DNA from: an uncultured Pseudomonadota bacterium
GTDB taxonomy: Bacteria; Myxococcota_A; Bradymonadia; Bradymonadales; Bradymonadaceae
Length of the DNA: 64,000 nt
NCBI GenBank assembly: GCA_913057905.1
Contig: CAJXPB010000001.1
Location: 992,001 to 1,056,000 of the forward strand
Reading direction: 5' to 3'
Shown here: piece after piece, positions 46,139 to 55,032 of the stretch
Layout: each line of letters begins with the position of its first letter
Numbering within the stretch: the first letter of the stretch is position 1
Notes under the pieces: generated by a model
The model's input: only the letters and a program-made list of their open reading frames with translations
What the model was told of the DNA's origin: nothing
The model's database searches: none
Translations under genes and position numbers: made by a program

Positions 46139-48862
46139 ATGAACGCGAGCCTGAAATTGGTAGCCCTTTCGACATTCTCAGGGCTCTTTCTTCTCATTGG
46201 GAGTCCTAGTGCAAACGCGAAAGTCCTCAGTAAAACTTGGACGTCTCCGGGCACGACAGGCTCCACAGGCTTTGTGAGAGGAGCTGGTGACGTAAATGGG
46301 GACGGTTATGATGATGTCCTCGTTCTGAGTAACAACAAGCTTTTCCTATATCGAGGATCCACTTCAGGAATCGTAGGCTCGTCGAGTTGGTCCATCGATG
46401 GCCCCGGGCGATACTTTGGAACCAAAGTAGCAATCGCCAGCGCCGGGGACGTGAACGGAGATGGTTACGACGACGTATTGGTAGCTGAACCGGTCCCATC
46501 TTCTACGGGACCTCCAGGGGCCACGGATGGCAAGGTGCGGCTCTACCTGGGTTCTTCAACGGGACTCTCAGCGGAGCCAGACTGGATTGACGACCGATCA
46601 GTCCGAAAGTTTGGGGCGTCCGTTTCAGGCGTAGGGGATCTCAACGGAGATGGCTACGATGACGTCGCCATCGGCGACCCGTATGATAGGGACTGTCCCT
46701 ACGGTCCTAGTCAACAAACGTCGGGCGCTCCCAGCACAGTCTACATCTATTTTGGATCTAGCTCCGGGCTTCCTGCTCAAGCAGATTGGTCGTATTCACA
46801 CCAGAATAACGACGGGTTTTCTTCCTGTCTGGGAATTTCGGTTTCAGGCGCTGGCGACGTAAACAACGACGGTTACGATGATCTGCTCGTCGGTGCGCCC
46901 GATTACCTGACTGACAATTCCGGGGAAGGCAAGGCCTACCTATTTCACGGGTCGTCTTCTGGTCTGGGAGACTCTCCGGATTGGTCCTCGACCCACCCAA
47001 AAGCCGTATCCGGGGTGTACGGCACTCCTGGACGTGGAGCCGGCGATGTCAATGGCGATGGATACGATGACGTGGTTATTGTGGGAACAGGTCGCTACGT
47101 CGAGAATCAGATGGAATTTCAGGACACGCGTGCGTTTGTGTTCCTAGGCAGTCCAGCCGGCCTGGAAAACCAGCCGGATTGGATTCGCAGTAACGCGTTA
47201 TCTACCTATGTGGGCGCCGGCGACATCGACAATGATGGGTACAGCGATATCACCTTGGCCATGAGCCCCCCGAGTCCACATGACGTAGCCATGTTCCATG
47301 GCTCGTCTCGCGGTCTCTTCGGAGAGGCAGCATGGTCGGCGAATGCGCCTGCCAACACACCGGAATACGGTAAAACGGTCGACGGCGCCGGCGATGTCAA
47401 CGGAGACGGCTACGATGACGTGATCGTGGGACGGGATGGTCGACCGGCAACGGTGTTCCGCGGTGGGCCAAACCCTCCACCGTCGGCTCAGTCGAAATCG
47501 GTGACGATCATTCAATCTCAGAGTCGTGTCATCGATCTTGTGGCGACGGATCCACACGGCGACTCGTTGACGTTCTCCATCGAGACCTATCCAACCGAAG
47601 GGACGATCGAGGGGATCAGCCCCGGTGACGGCGAGGTTCGCTACAAGGCGCCGGCGGACTACACCGGCTCGGATTCATTCACGTTCAAAGCGGCGGACCC
47701 CTACGGCGGCAGCGACACCGCGACCGTCGATATCACGGTCACGCCCTCGAATCGGGCTCCCGAATTCGTCGAACCAACCCCGGGAACTGAACTGCGCGCG
47801 GAGGTGGGCGAACCATTTCAGCTCGACGTGGTGGTCGACGATCCGGACGGAGACATTCTCACGATCGAGGCATCGAATCTTCCCGACGGCGCTACCTTCG
47901 ACGCGGAGGCCCGGCAATTTCGCTGGACTCCAACGCCGCAGCAGGCGCCTGGAGACTACGACGTTTCGATGACGGCCGACGATGGGGAACTTTCAACATC
48001 CCAGACGGTGACAATCGTCGTGGAGCAAGCGGCGATGGAAGATGCAGGCGTCGATGCCGGTGACCCGAAGCCGGATGTCGGCACGATGGACGCCGGGGAT
48101 GTAGATGCGACGGCCGGCAACGATGCAGCGACCGCCGATACAGGGATGGCCCAGCCGACCGAAAATGGCTGCGGCTGTTCGACCGCCGGCGGCTCCAATC
48201 AGCCGCCGGCCTCGCCTCTGTTCTTCTTGCTGGTGTTTGGTCTCTTCCGCTTCGTACCTGGAATCTGGAATTCAACGATGCGCAATAGGACTCGTCTCAC
48301 AATCTTGCTTCCGGTGACGTTCGTCGCCCTTACGTTTGGCTGTTCTGGTGGGGAGACATCGAACGACGCGGGCCAATTGACCGACGGCTCACCGATGGAT
48401 GTCGACGATGGCGGATCGGACATTCAGGAGGAAAACGAAAACTGCCCGTCCGTTGAGATCCCCAATGTTGTGCCGATCAACGTTGAACGGTCGCTCAATG
48501 AACTTCCGAATCTGTTCGAGAGCAGCGCGCTGGATTGGGGCACGGCGGGAGATGATCCGCTGGTATTTGAAGCGCCCGAATCAACAACTTACGAAGTGGA
48601 GTTGTCGGTGGACGGTGAGGATGTCGCCGACTTCGGCGTTGCCGTTCCGAGCGGGCCAGATGACTTCTACACACCCGAAACGTGCCCACCTGCCGGTGCG
48701 GTCGAGGCGCTTCCGAACGCTGAATACCTGGCGACGCCGAGCCAGCCCGGAACCCTTGAACTCGAACAGGGAGAGAGGGTTCTTCTCATCTCGAGCTGTG
48801 CGAACACCTGTCAGCCGGCTGAACCAACGTACAGAATTACCATCCGAGAACACTCTGAATAG
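46139..48862 (+). CDS. FG-GAP repeat surface protein fused in frame to a lipoprotein
   Basis: The ORF from ATG 46139 is 907 residues; an earlier ATG at 46061 would put 26 residues before the signal peptide. The signal peptide (ending SANAKV) is followed by seven FG-GAP repeats marked by GD[VL]N[GN]DGYDD[VL] calcium loops (six close, one AGDIDNDGYSDI). Two Ig/cadherin-like domains follow (SDSFTFKAADPYGGSD and a He-PIG-like part), then an Asp/Ala-rich linker. Near residue 675 GCGCST and a hydrophobic stretch resemble a MYXO-CTERM signal, but the basic tail and stop are missing. The frame runs on into a second protein starting MRNRTRLTILLP (ATG 48278) with its own lipobox. Confidence 0.75.
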   Translation: MNASLKLVALSTFSGLFLLIGSPSANAKVLSKTWTSPGTTGSTGFVRGAGDVNGDGYDDVLVLSNNKLFLYRGSTSGIVGSSSWSIDGPGRYFGTKVAIASAGDVNGDGYDDVLVAEPVPSSTGPPGATDGKVRLYLGSSTGLSAEPDWIDDRSVRKFGASVSGVGDLNGDGYDDVAIGDPYDRDCPYGPSQQTSGAPSTVYIYFGSSSGLPAQADWSYSHQNNDGFSSCLGISVSGAGDVNNDGYDDLLVGAPDYLTDNSGEGKAYLFHGSSSGLGDSPDWSSTHPKAVSGVYGTPGRGAGDVNGDGYDDVVIVGTGRYVENQMEFQDTRAFVFLGSPAGLENQPDWIRSNALSTYVGAGDIDNDGYSDITLAMSPPSPHDVAMFHGSSRGLFGEAAWSANAPANTPEYGKTVDGAGDVNGDGYDDVIVGRDGRPATVFRGGPNPPPSAQSKSVTIIQSQSRVIDLVATDPHGDSLTFSIETYPTEGTIEGISPGDGEVRYKAPADYTGSDSFTFKAADPYGGSDTATVDITVTPSNRAPEFVEPTPGTELRAEVGEPFQLDVVVDDPDGDILTIEASNLPDGATFDAEARQFRWTPTPQQAPGDYDVSMTADDGELSTSQTVTIVVEQAAMEDAGVDAGDPKPDVGTMDAGDVDATAGNDAATADTGMAQPTENGCGCSTAGGSNQPPASPLFFLLVFGLFRFVPGIWNSTMRNRTRLTILLPVTFVALTFGCSGGETSNDAGQLTDGSPMDVDDGGSDIQEENENCPSVEIPNVVPINVERSLNELPNLFESSALDWGTAGDDPLVFEAPESTTYEVELSVDGEDVADFGVAVPSGPDDFYTPETCPPAGAVEALPNAEYLATPSQPGTLELEQGERVLLISSCANTCQPAEPTYRITIREHSE
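48278..48862 (+). CDS. Small lipoprotein at the end of the fused ORF (internal start)
   Basis: 194 residues if translation starts at the internal ATG 48278, with GGAA 9 nt upstream. It begins MRNRTRLTILLPVTFVALTFGC, a complete type II signal peptide with lipobox TFGC, then an acidic linker. A beta-rich domain follows with Cys pairs (ENENCPSVEIP, PETCPPAG, SSCANTCQPAEP). Such a signal has no sense in the middle of an exported protein, so this was or is a separate gene; the upstream gene has lost its stop. Function unknown. Confidence 0.65.
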   Translation: MRNRTRLTILLPVTFVALTFGCSGGETSNDAGQLTDGSPMDVDDGGSDIQEENENCPSVEIPNVVPINVERSLNELPNLFESSALDWGTAGDDPLVFEAPESTTYEVELSVDGEDVADFGVAVPSGPDDFYTPETCPPAGAVEALPNAEYLATPSQPGTLELEQGERVLLISSCANTCQPAEPTYRITIREHSE

Positions 48863-48880
48863 ACGGCCGCCGGAGGAACC

Positions 48881-49894
48881 CTACAGATAGTCGTTGCGCC
48901 GAAACCACTTCAGACTATCTGAGATCGTCTCATCGATGGGCCGTGGCTGGTGGTCGAGCTCGCCCTCGGCGCGTTCGATGTCCAGGGCGCGGGCATACAG
49001 GATCATGTCCAGCCCGACGGTCATCGGCCCGTCGACCAGCCCGAGGCCGCGGCCGATCTTTTCGATGATCGAAGCGACGCGGCGGACGGCGTTGCCGGGA
49101 AGACGGCGCGTGGGCGGCTTCACGCCGGCGGCGTCGGCGACAGATGAGGCGAAGTCCCCGACGTCGAGGTTGTGGCCGCCCAGGACGTAGCGGCGGCCGG
49201 GTCGGGCCCGGTTGATGGCGTTGACGGCGGTGTTGGCCACATCGCGGGCGTCGACGGCGTTGAACCGAGTGCCGATCAGTGCCGGCACTTGGCCGTTGGC
49301 GAGTCGGACGATGAACTCGCCGGTGGCCGGTTTGATGTCGCCCGGGCCGAAGACGGCGCCGGGAATCAGAATGATCGAAGAGAGGCCCTCCAAGAGGTAC
49401 CGATAGATCTCGGCCTCCATGCTCCACTTCGACTCGTAGTAGGCGTCATTCAGGGAGCCGGGGGTGTAGAAGTCGGCCTCGTCGAGGGTCTCGTCGGGGT
49501 CGTCTTCGGTGTAGCCGAGGGTCGCCGGGCTTGAGACATAGACGTAGCGGGCGATGTTCTGGCGCTTGCAGGCGTCCATGACGCGGCGCAATCGGCCGAC
49601 GCCGATGCGTTTGGCGCGGTCGATGTCGTGGACGTCGGCGGCGTAGTGGGCCGCGCAGTCGACCACGAACTGGGCGTCGGCCATGGCGTCGTCGAGCCGG
49701 TCGGCGGCATCGTCGGCGTCGAGGTCGACCTCGGCCCACTCGATGTCGACATCTTCGACGTGCCAGGTGGGGCTGGAGGCTCGCTTCGTCCCGCGGACGG
49801 GGTATCCACGCTGGTCGAAGGCGCGGGCTACGTGACCACCGAGAAACCCGGTGGCACCCAGCACGAGGACAGTTGGCTTTGCAGAAGTCGGCAT
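48881..49894 (-). CDS. NAD-dependent epimerase/dehydratase (extended SDR)
   Basis: 337 residues. The dinucleotide site GATGFLGGH is at residues 13-21, VVDCAAHYA carries the cofactor-side motif, and Ser in YVSSPATLGY plus YESKW (Tyr-x3-Lys) form the catalytic set. It resembles the dihydroflavonol reductase/HpnA-type sugar epimerase branch of extended SDRs; the substrate is unknown. No membrane helix. The last 46 bp of its conserved C-terminus occur again as a remnant at 44088. Divergent from the YfbR-like gene. Confidence 0.92.
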   Translation of the reverse strand: MPTSAKPTVLVLGATGFLGGHVARAFDQRGYPVRGTKRASSPTWHVEDVDIEWAEVDLDADDAADRLDDAMADAQFVVDCAAHYAADVHDIDRAKRIGVGRLRRVMDACKRQNIARYVYVSSPATLGYTEDDPDETLDEADFYTPGSLNDAYYESKWSMEAEIYRYLLEGLSSIILIPGAVFGPGDIKPATGEFIVRLANGQVPALIGTRFNAVDARDVANTAVNAINRARPGRRYVLGGHNLDVGDFASSVADAAGVKPPTRRLPGNAVRRVASIIEKIGRGLGLVDGPMTVGLDMILYARALDIERAEGELDHQPRPIDETISDSLKWFRRNDYL

Positions 49895-50005
49895 GATCCC
49901 TCGATGGTCGAGGCGAAAGACTGGTCACCGTCGCCGGTCTTGTGTAAGCGAAGATCCTGTGAGCGCAAGACCACTTCCGACTGAACGTGCCGCCTTCGAG
50001 GGACT

Positions 50006-50587
50006 ATGGCCGACGATGTCGATTCTCTGCTTCGCCTGCTCAGTCGCACTCAGCGGCTCGAGAACTTTCCGCGCACCGGATGGCTGGGCGCTGGCATCAA
50101 ACAGCCGGAGTCCGTGGCCGCGCATTCCTGGGAAGTCGCCGTCGTGGCCCTCTGGCTGGCCGAACGGAGCGACGAGCCGATCGACCGTGGGACTCTGTTG
50201 ACGACGGCGCTGCTACACGACGTCGGCGAGGCGATGCTGACCGACCTCCCCAAACCGGTGAAGATGCTGCTCGGGGACGACGAGGTCGCCCGCGCGGAAT
50301 CGGAAGCTGCGGCGACTGTTCTGGAGTCAGCGCCCGAAGCCTGGCAGGAGGCGGTCGAAGCCTACAAAAAGCGTTCGACCCCCGAGGCGCGCATCGTCAA
50401 GGCGGCCGATCGCATTCAGATGTTGGCCAAGGCGCTTCAGTACGACCGCCAGCAGCGCGGCGATGTGGCACGTTTCTTTGAGGGCCGCGACCCCGAGGAT
50501 TGTGACGTGGACGTGGCGCGACCGGTGCTAAAACGGCTGCATGAGATGTGGGAATCCGGCGAGTGGTTCCCCGCTGATTTTGACTGA
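50006..50587 (+). CDS. HD domain protein, YfbR/HDDC2-like nucleotidase
   Basis: 193 residues. ESVAAHSWEVAVVALWLAE gives the first His, ALLHDVGEAMLTDLPKPVK the HD pair and following Glu, and VKAADRIQMLAKALQY the last Asp. This order and the short length fit the YfbR/HDDC2 group, which removes phosphate from deoxynucleoside 5'-monophosphates. Single-domain, cytoplasmic. It is followed by a 92-bp gap and the dioxygenase pair, with no sign of coupling. Confidence 0.88.
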   Translation: MADDVDSLLRLLSRTQRLENFPRTGWLGAGIKQPESVAAHSWEVAVVALWLAERSDEPIDRGTLLTTALLHDVGEAMLTDLPKPVKMLLGDDEVARAESEAAATVLESAPEAWQEAVEAYKKRSTPEARIVKAADRIQMLAKALQYDRQQRGDVARFFEGRDPEDCDVDVARPVLKRLHEMWESGEWFPADFD

Positions 50588-50679
50588 AACCGACCGACGC
50601 GTCGTTGCCAATTCCCGCGTGTGTATGGTATCCGCTGCGCCGGGTGTGAGTCCTTAACTATCTTTCAAACACGGCAGGT

Positions 50680-51405
50680 ATGACCATGGACAAGAGTCAA
50701 GTCGGACCCGGCGGGCTGACCGAAGAAGAGCGCGACGAAGTTCTCAAAGAGCTGCGCGAAAACTTCGCACTCAAGCTCGACCACTCGGCCATTTGCACGA
50801 ACAGTCTCAACGAGCTCGGCTACGTGTTTCTGCGTGCCCTGACCGGCGGCGAAGCCAAGTACCGCGCCCCGGACGTGGCAGGCGACGACCCCGACGCTCG
50901 CTCCTCGATGAAGACGCTGGCCGTCGCCATGGCCGACACCGACGAGCACCCCGACGCCGCCTATCTGGCGCCGGTCGAGGGCATCGACGGTGAGGTCCAG
51001 TCGCAGGTCAATCACTTCATCGAGATGGCCGGCGAGGGCTACCAGCACATCGCCCTGCGCATCGAAGGCGACTCGATCGAGCGGTACCGCGAGCTGACCG
51101 AAAAGATCGGCGTCAACTACATCACGCCGATCCTGTACGATGACAACTCGAACCTTCTGCAGATGTTCACCGGGTCGCTGTTCCGCTCGTCGAACCCGGC
51201 GGCCGGTCCCTTCATCGAGATCAACCAGCGTCTCGACATGAGCGACAAGGACCGCCAGCACTTCAACCACCAGACCGTTCAGGGCCTGTACAGCAACATC
51301 GAAGAATTGCAGCAAAACGATGAGCAGACCTGGATCATCGACTTTGATGCCATCCCGGACGACTGGGATGCACTCGACGGTGACTCGGACAATCTGGACG
51401 ATTAA
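50680..51405 (+). CDS. Short HPPD-like dioxygenase (catalytic domain only)
   Basis: 241 residues (ATG 50680, or 50686). It resembles the C-terminal catalytic VOC domain of 4-hydroxyphenylpyruvate dioxygenase. Expected Fe(II) ligands are His35 (LDHSAICT), His123 (GYQHIALR) and Glu180 (FIEINQR). ILYDDNSNLLQMFTGSLF and the closing helix HFNHQTVQGLYSNIEELQ also match. The HPPD N-terminal pseudo-domain (about 150 residues) is missing, and the His123-Glu180 distance is shorter than in classic HPPD. The next gene is homogentisate dioxygenase, so homogentisate formation from tyrosine is the likely role. Confidence 0.75.
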   Translation: MTMDKSQVGPGGLTEEERDEVLKELRENFALKLDHSAICTNSLNELGYVFLRALTGGEAKYRAPDVAGDDPDARSSMKTLAVAMADTDEHPDAAYLAPVEGIDGEVQSQVNHFIEMAGEGYQHIALRIEGDSIERYRELTEKIGVNYITPILYDDNSNLLQMFTGSLFRSSNPAAGPFIEINQRLDMSDKDRQHFNHQTVQGLYSNIEELQQNDEQTWIIDFDAIPDDWDALDGDSDNLDD

Positions 51406-51433
51406 TCCGAACACCCATCAAGCGGTTTCCGCT

Positions 51434-51476
51434 GCCGGCGGCTCCCCCGTCCGGGGCGAGCCGCCGGCTTCGTTTT
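51434..51476 (+). terminator. Rho-independent terminator after the HPPD-like gene
   Basis: GCCGGCGGCTC (51434-51444) pairs with GAGCCGCCGGC (51458-51468) around a 13-nt loop, followed by TTCGTTTT. It suggests that the HPPD-like and homogentisate dioxygenase genes are transcribed separately or by partial read-through. Confidence 0.88.
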
Positions 51477-51508
51477 GACACCTCTTCCATTACCTCAGAG
51501 AGGCAGCC

Positions 51509-52741
51509 ATGGATACCGTTCCCAAGATGATTCCGCCCACGGTGAACCGTCGCCGGTTCCATCGTGATTTTCGCGACGAGCTCGAAAACTGGCACTCAAG
51601 CGGCCGGCCGCCGAAGGGCTTCTACAGCTACAAGCACGACTTCGGCGCCGAGATCCTGCGCAAGTCGCCGCCGACGGTCATCGGCGATACCGAGACCTTC
51701 GCCGACCGAAGCGACTTTCGGGCGACCATCGCCGAGCACGCCCCCCGGCGCACCGGCGCCCTTCGTCGCCGCGCCATCGACATGTCGTCGGTACAGGGCG
51801 ACGACTTCTCACCGGTCCTCTGGAGCGACGACTGCTCGGTCTGGGCCTTCAACGGCAAGCTGGGCACCAACGGACGCCGCGCCTGGCGCCACGGCGACGC
51901 CCACGAGCTGATGTTCATCCACCGGGCCGAGGAGAGCTTCGACATCTCGACCGACTTCGGCGTCCTCGAGGACGTCGGTCAGGGCGACTTCGTCTACTTT
52001 CCCCGGGGTACGACCTATGCGTTCCCGGAGACCGAGGAAGTCTCGATCCTGATGTACGAGTTTCCCTCGCCGCTGATGCGTCCCTACGACTACTGGATGG
52101 GCGACCAGCAGCCCTGGCCGTATCCCAAGGACGCCCCACGCGGCCCGGTTCCGAAGGGCGCGGATCCGCTGTTTGACGACGACCCGGTCCGCGAGGTGGT
52201 CCTCAAGCACCGCGAGGCGGACTGGACGTCGCTTCACTACGAGACGCCAGTCTTCGACTGCTACGCGTGGGAAGCCGAGCGTCGTCCCTTCGCCCTGAAC
52301 TTGGACGACGTCACGATCCTCGCTTCGCCGGACTTCCACGTCGACCCGCCGAAGGTCTCGGTCTTCGTCACTGAAGGCGAAGGCATGTACCTGCAGACCT
52401 TCCTGCCACGGTGGATGCAATCGCCGCCGTACAATCACATCAACCAGGTCGACGAGGCGCTGTTCAACCACAGCGGCTACGAGGCGCGCCCCGAGGTCTC
52501 GGACGGCTTCATAACCCTGCACCCGTCGGGCCTGCCCCACGGGCCTGATCCGCGCGTGGTCGAGGAACTGGCCAACACCGACCCGCCGGAAGGACCGGAG
52601 ATTCCCTGGTCCTCGGAGATCGGAGTGATGGTCGAATCGGTCACGCCGTTTTCGGTGCTTCAGCCCGGCCAGGACGCCGAGCTCGACGACTACCACGAAT
52701 CGTGGAAGAAGGTCGCCAAAGAAGAGGGCCTGGTCGAATAA
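51509..52741 (+). CDS. hmgA: Homogentisate 1,2-dioxygenase
   Basis: 410 residues, cupin fold. The three Fe ligands are visible in order: His in SPPYNHINQ, Glu in QVDEALF and His in GLPHGPDP, the HGD pattern. LGTNGRRAWRHGDAHELMFIH is the first cupin and FVYFPRGTTYAF also fits the family. AGAGAGG precedes the ATG. It opens homogentisate to maleylacetoacetate, the next step after HPPD. The maleylacetoacetate isomerase and fumarylacetoacetase are not in the window. Confidence 0.9.
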   Translation: MDTVPKMIPPTVNRRRFHRDFRDELENWHSSGRPPKGFYSYKHDFGAEILRKSPPTVIGDTETFADRSDFRATIAEHAPRRTGALRRRAIDMSSVQGDDFSPVLWSDDCSVWAFNGKLGTNGRRAWRHGDAHELMFIHRAEESFDISTDFGVLEDVGQGDFVYFPRGTTYAFPETEEVSILMYEFPSPLMRPYDYWMGDQQPWPYPKDAPRGPVPKGADPLFDDDPVREVVLKHREADWTSLHYETPVFDCYAWEAERRPFALNLDDVTILASPDFHVDPPKVSVFVTEGEGMYLQTFLPRWMQSPPYNHINQVDEALFNHSGYEARPEVSDGFITLHPSGLPHGPDPRVVEELANTDPPEGPEIPWSSEIGVMVESVTPFSVLQPGQDAELDDYHESWKKVAKEEGLVE

Positions 52742-52768
52742 CGAGTTAGCCGCTCACCCGGGAACCTG

Positions 52769-53599
52769 TCAGCTAGACCCGATGGCCAACTGCTGACGGG
52801 TTTCGGAGTCGTCGACGTGGCGGCCGCGAGCCAGGAGGTCGCGGTTTCGAAAGTTCGGTTCCGCGTCGGTGACTTCGACGTCGGGTCGGGCACGGGCTTC
52901 TCGATAGAAGGTCTCGAGGTCAGCGTTGCGCTCATTGATGGCGTAGCGCTGGCCTCGACGTCCTTTTTCCAGGGCCGCCCGGTGGGCTTCGGCCACTGTC
53001 TTACCGTCGACCCAACTCACCGGGTCGCGAAGGTTCACATCCAATTGCGACGGCCCCGGAATTCGAGCTCCGGGCGCCAAGACGATAGACGGATTGACGA
53101 TGACGATGTCTTGGCCGTCGGCGGCCTGTCGAAAGGCCTCCTGTTCGACGGCGTAGGCTGCCTCCGCGAAGGGGTCCTCGGCTTCTCCGGGGCAGTAGAC
53201 GTCCCGCGACGTCACGGGCCGGTCTTGGGAGGTCCCCAGAGTGGCCGCGGTGCTCGTCAGAACCACTCGTTGAACGTCGTTCTCTCGCGCCAGACGAAGC
53301 ACCCGACGGATCCATCGAACGGCCGCCTGCCGGTACGCATCGGGCTCCATCGTGGTGTCGGGCGCCGCGGCGTAGACCAGGAAATTGACGCCCGACATGA
53401 TGCGTTCGAGCTCCTGCTCGTCATCCAGGTCCGCGACCACATCGGGGATGTCCAGCGAGCCCAGCGTCTCGACATCGCTGTTCCAACGGCGCATGCCGGT
53501 CACAGAACGCCCTTCCCCGGCGTAGGCTTCCTGCAGATGTCCGGCAATCTGCTGGCCCAAAAACCCCGTCGATCCCATCACGAGTGTCTGCTCAATCAT
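52769..53599 (-). CDS. NAD-dependent epimerase/reductase family protein
   Basis: 276 residues. The nucleotide motif is GSTGFLGQQIAG (9-20), a variant of GxxGxxG, with Ser/Thr in VLTSTAATLG. The usual YxxxK is replaced by AYAVEQEAF, where Tyr and the following Glu stand in place of Tyr-x3-Lys, so catalytic ability is doubtful. It shares the ATLG stretch and gene style with the larger epimerase at 48881. Its start overlaps the end of the glycosyltransferase gene by 8 nt, so the two are a transcriptional pair. Substrate unknown. Confidence 0.85.
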   Translation of the reverse strand: MIEQTLVMGSTGFLGQQIAGHLQEAYAGEGRSVTGMRRWNSDVETLGSLDIPDVVADLDDEQELERIMSGVNFLVYAAAPDTTMEPDAYRQAAVRWIRRVLRLARENDVQRVVLTSTAATLGTSQDRPVTSRDVYCPGEAEDPFAEAAYAVEQEAFRQAADGQDIVIVNPSIVLAPGARIPGPSQLDVNLRDPVSWVDGKTVAEAHRAALEKGRRGQRYAINERNADLETFYREARARPDVEVTDAEPNFRNRDLLARGRHVDDSETRQQLAIGSS

Positions 53600-54920
53600 C
53601 GGACTGTTGGTTCATGTCAGGAGAGTCCACGGGCTTCGACTCGCCCGGCGACGCCAGGCGCTCGGAGAGGACTGAATCGTAGAGCCGCAGGATCTGCTCG
53701 TCGATGTACCGCGCGTTGAACCGCTCCCGCGCCCTGGCCCGAGCACGGATGCCGGCGTTCTTGAGCATCTTGGGTGCCCCGGAGATTCGCACAACCTGGT
53801 CGGCGACGGCATCGCTCGACGCGGTGTCGACAAGCCAGCCGGTCTCGCCGTCTTCGATCGCTTCGGCGGTCGCCGGGGTCCGGGTGGCCACCGATGGGAC
53901 GGACATCGCTGCCGCCTCCTTGACCTGCGGTGAGTGACCCGGCCGGCGCCGCGGTTCGACGTAGAGGTCGAGGGTGCGAAAGTACCGCGGGCGGTCTTTG
54001 GCCGGTACCACGCGGAGTTGGCCGCGCTCGGCCCGGCGTCGAAGTCGCTCGACCATGCCCTCGTCGGCGCGGCGTTCCGGCGAAATAAACCATCCGACGC
54101 CCGGTCGCGCGGAGGCCACCGCATCGATGATGTCCAGCAGGCCCAGTCCGTCGCGATCGGCGCGGATCGGCCCGCGGTAGCCCAGGACGCGATCCCAGTC
54201 TTCGGGGACGCCGAGTTCCTCGCGGGCCTCGTCGACCGAGGGAAACTCGTCGGATTCGGGGTCAAACGAGTCCAGGTCGACCCCGTCGCCGCCCGCCTGG
54301 TATTCCAGCTTCGGCGCCGGCACGAGGTCCCGTTCGCGCAACTGCCGGTAGTCCGATTCGTTGGAGACCAGGTATTTATCGCACAACTCGCCGAGGGACC
54401 GGTACATCGCTGCGACACCGCGCTCCATCGTGCCGGAGAGAAACTCTCCGAGCGATTCTTCGAGTTCCTGGATGCGCCCGGGCGCCCACAATCGAGCCCG
54501 CGTCTCACCCAGATCCAGTCCTTCCGGATCCCAGACGTGATCTTCGACGGTCGCGAAAATACCCGGGGTATCGACCCGGTCCGCGGCCACGGCGGTCACC
54601 CAGGCGAGGACGCCGCCCGTCCCGTGCACCAAAAGCGGCTCGTGCTCGATGAAGTAGCTCTGCATGATCACGAACGATGCCGCCAGCGACGCGACCCGTC
54701 CGGGCCCATGGGTGATCGGCAGGGGCCGGACGTCGATTCCGCGCTCCTCCAGGGCATCGCGGCCCCCGTCCTCGGCCGCCAACACATGGACATCAAACCC
54801 CTCGTCGCCGAGCCTCTCGAGCCGGTTTCCGCAGGTCTGGTCGATCTGAAACGTAGAGCGTCCCACGTACATCAGACAATACGTGGATTCATCGTCGAAT
54901 TCACTCTCCGTCGACGGCAT
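53592..54920 (-). CDS. Glycosyltransferase, GT4-like
   Basis: 442 residues with the GT-B layout: an N-terminal Rossmann-like half beginning STYCLMYVGRSTFQID, and a C-terminal half with VLGYRGPIRADRDGLGLLDII. The donor-binding stretch is PGHSPQVKEAAAMSVPSVAT, then TAEAIEDGETGWLV, the usual GT4 E-x7-E region. It starts MPSTESEFDDE; no signal peptide. It is coupled to the small epimerase gene downstream, so a role in surface polysaccharide or glycoconjugate synthesis is likely. Divergent from the lipoprotein gene. Confidence 0.87.
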   Translation of the reverse strand: MPSTESEFDDESTYCLMYVGRSTFQIDQTCGNRLERLGDEGFDVHVLAAEDGGRDALEERGIDVRPLPITHGPGRVASLAASFVIMQSYFIEHEPLLVHGTGGVLAWVTAVAADRVDTPGIFATVEDHVWDPEGLDLGETRARLWAPGRIQELEESLGEFLSGTMERGVAAMYRSLGELCDKYLVSNESDYRQLRERDLVPAPKLEYQAGGDGVDLDSFDPESDEFPSVDEAREELGVPEDWDRVLGYRGPIRADRDGLGLLDIIDAVASARPGVGWFISPERRADEGMVERLRRRAERGQLRVVPAKDRPRYFRTLDLYVEPRRRPGHSPQVKEAAAMSVPSVATRTPATAEAIEDGETGWLVDTASSDAVADQVVRISGAPKMLKNAGIRARARARERFNARYIDEQILRLYDSVLSERLASPGESKPVDSPDMNQQSDD

Positions 54921-55032
54921 TCGTTCCCTCGTCGGTTTACTTGGAAACCCGGCGGGGCAAAGATTCCCTCCGAGTGGTAAGTCCAGCCAAATTCAGGTAG
55001 ACGAGACCTCCTCGATTCGCAAGGAGATGACT

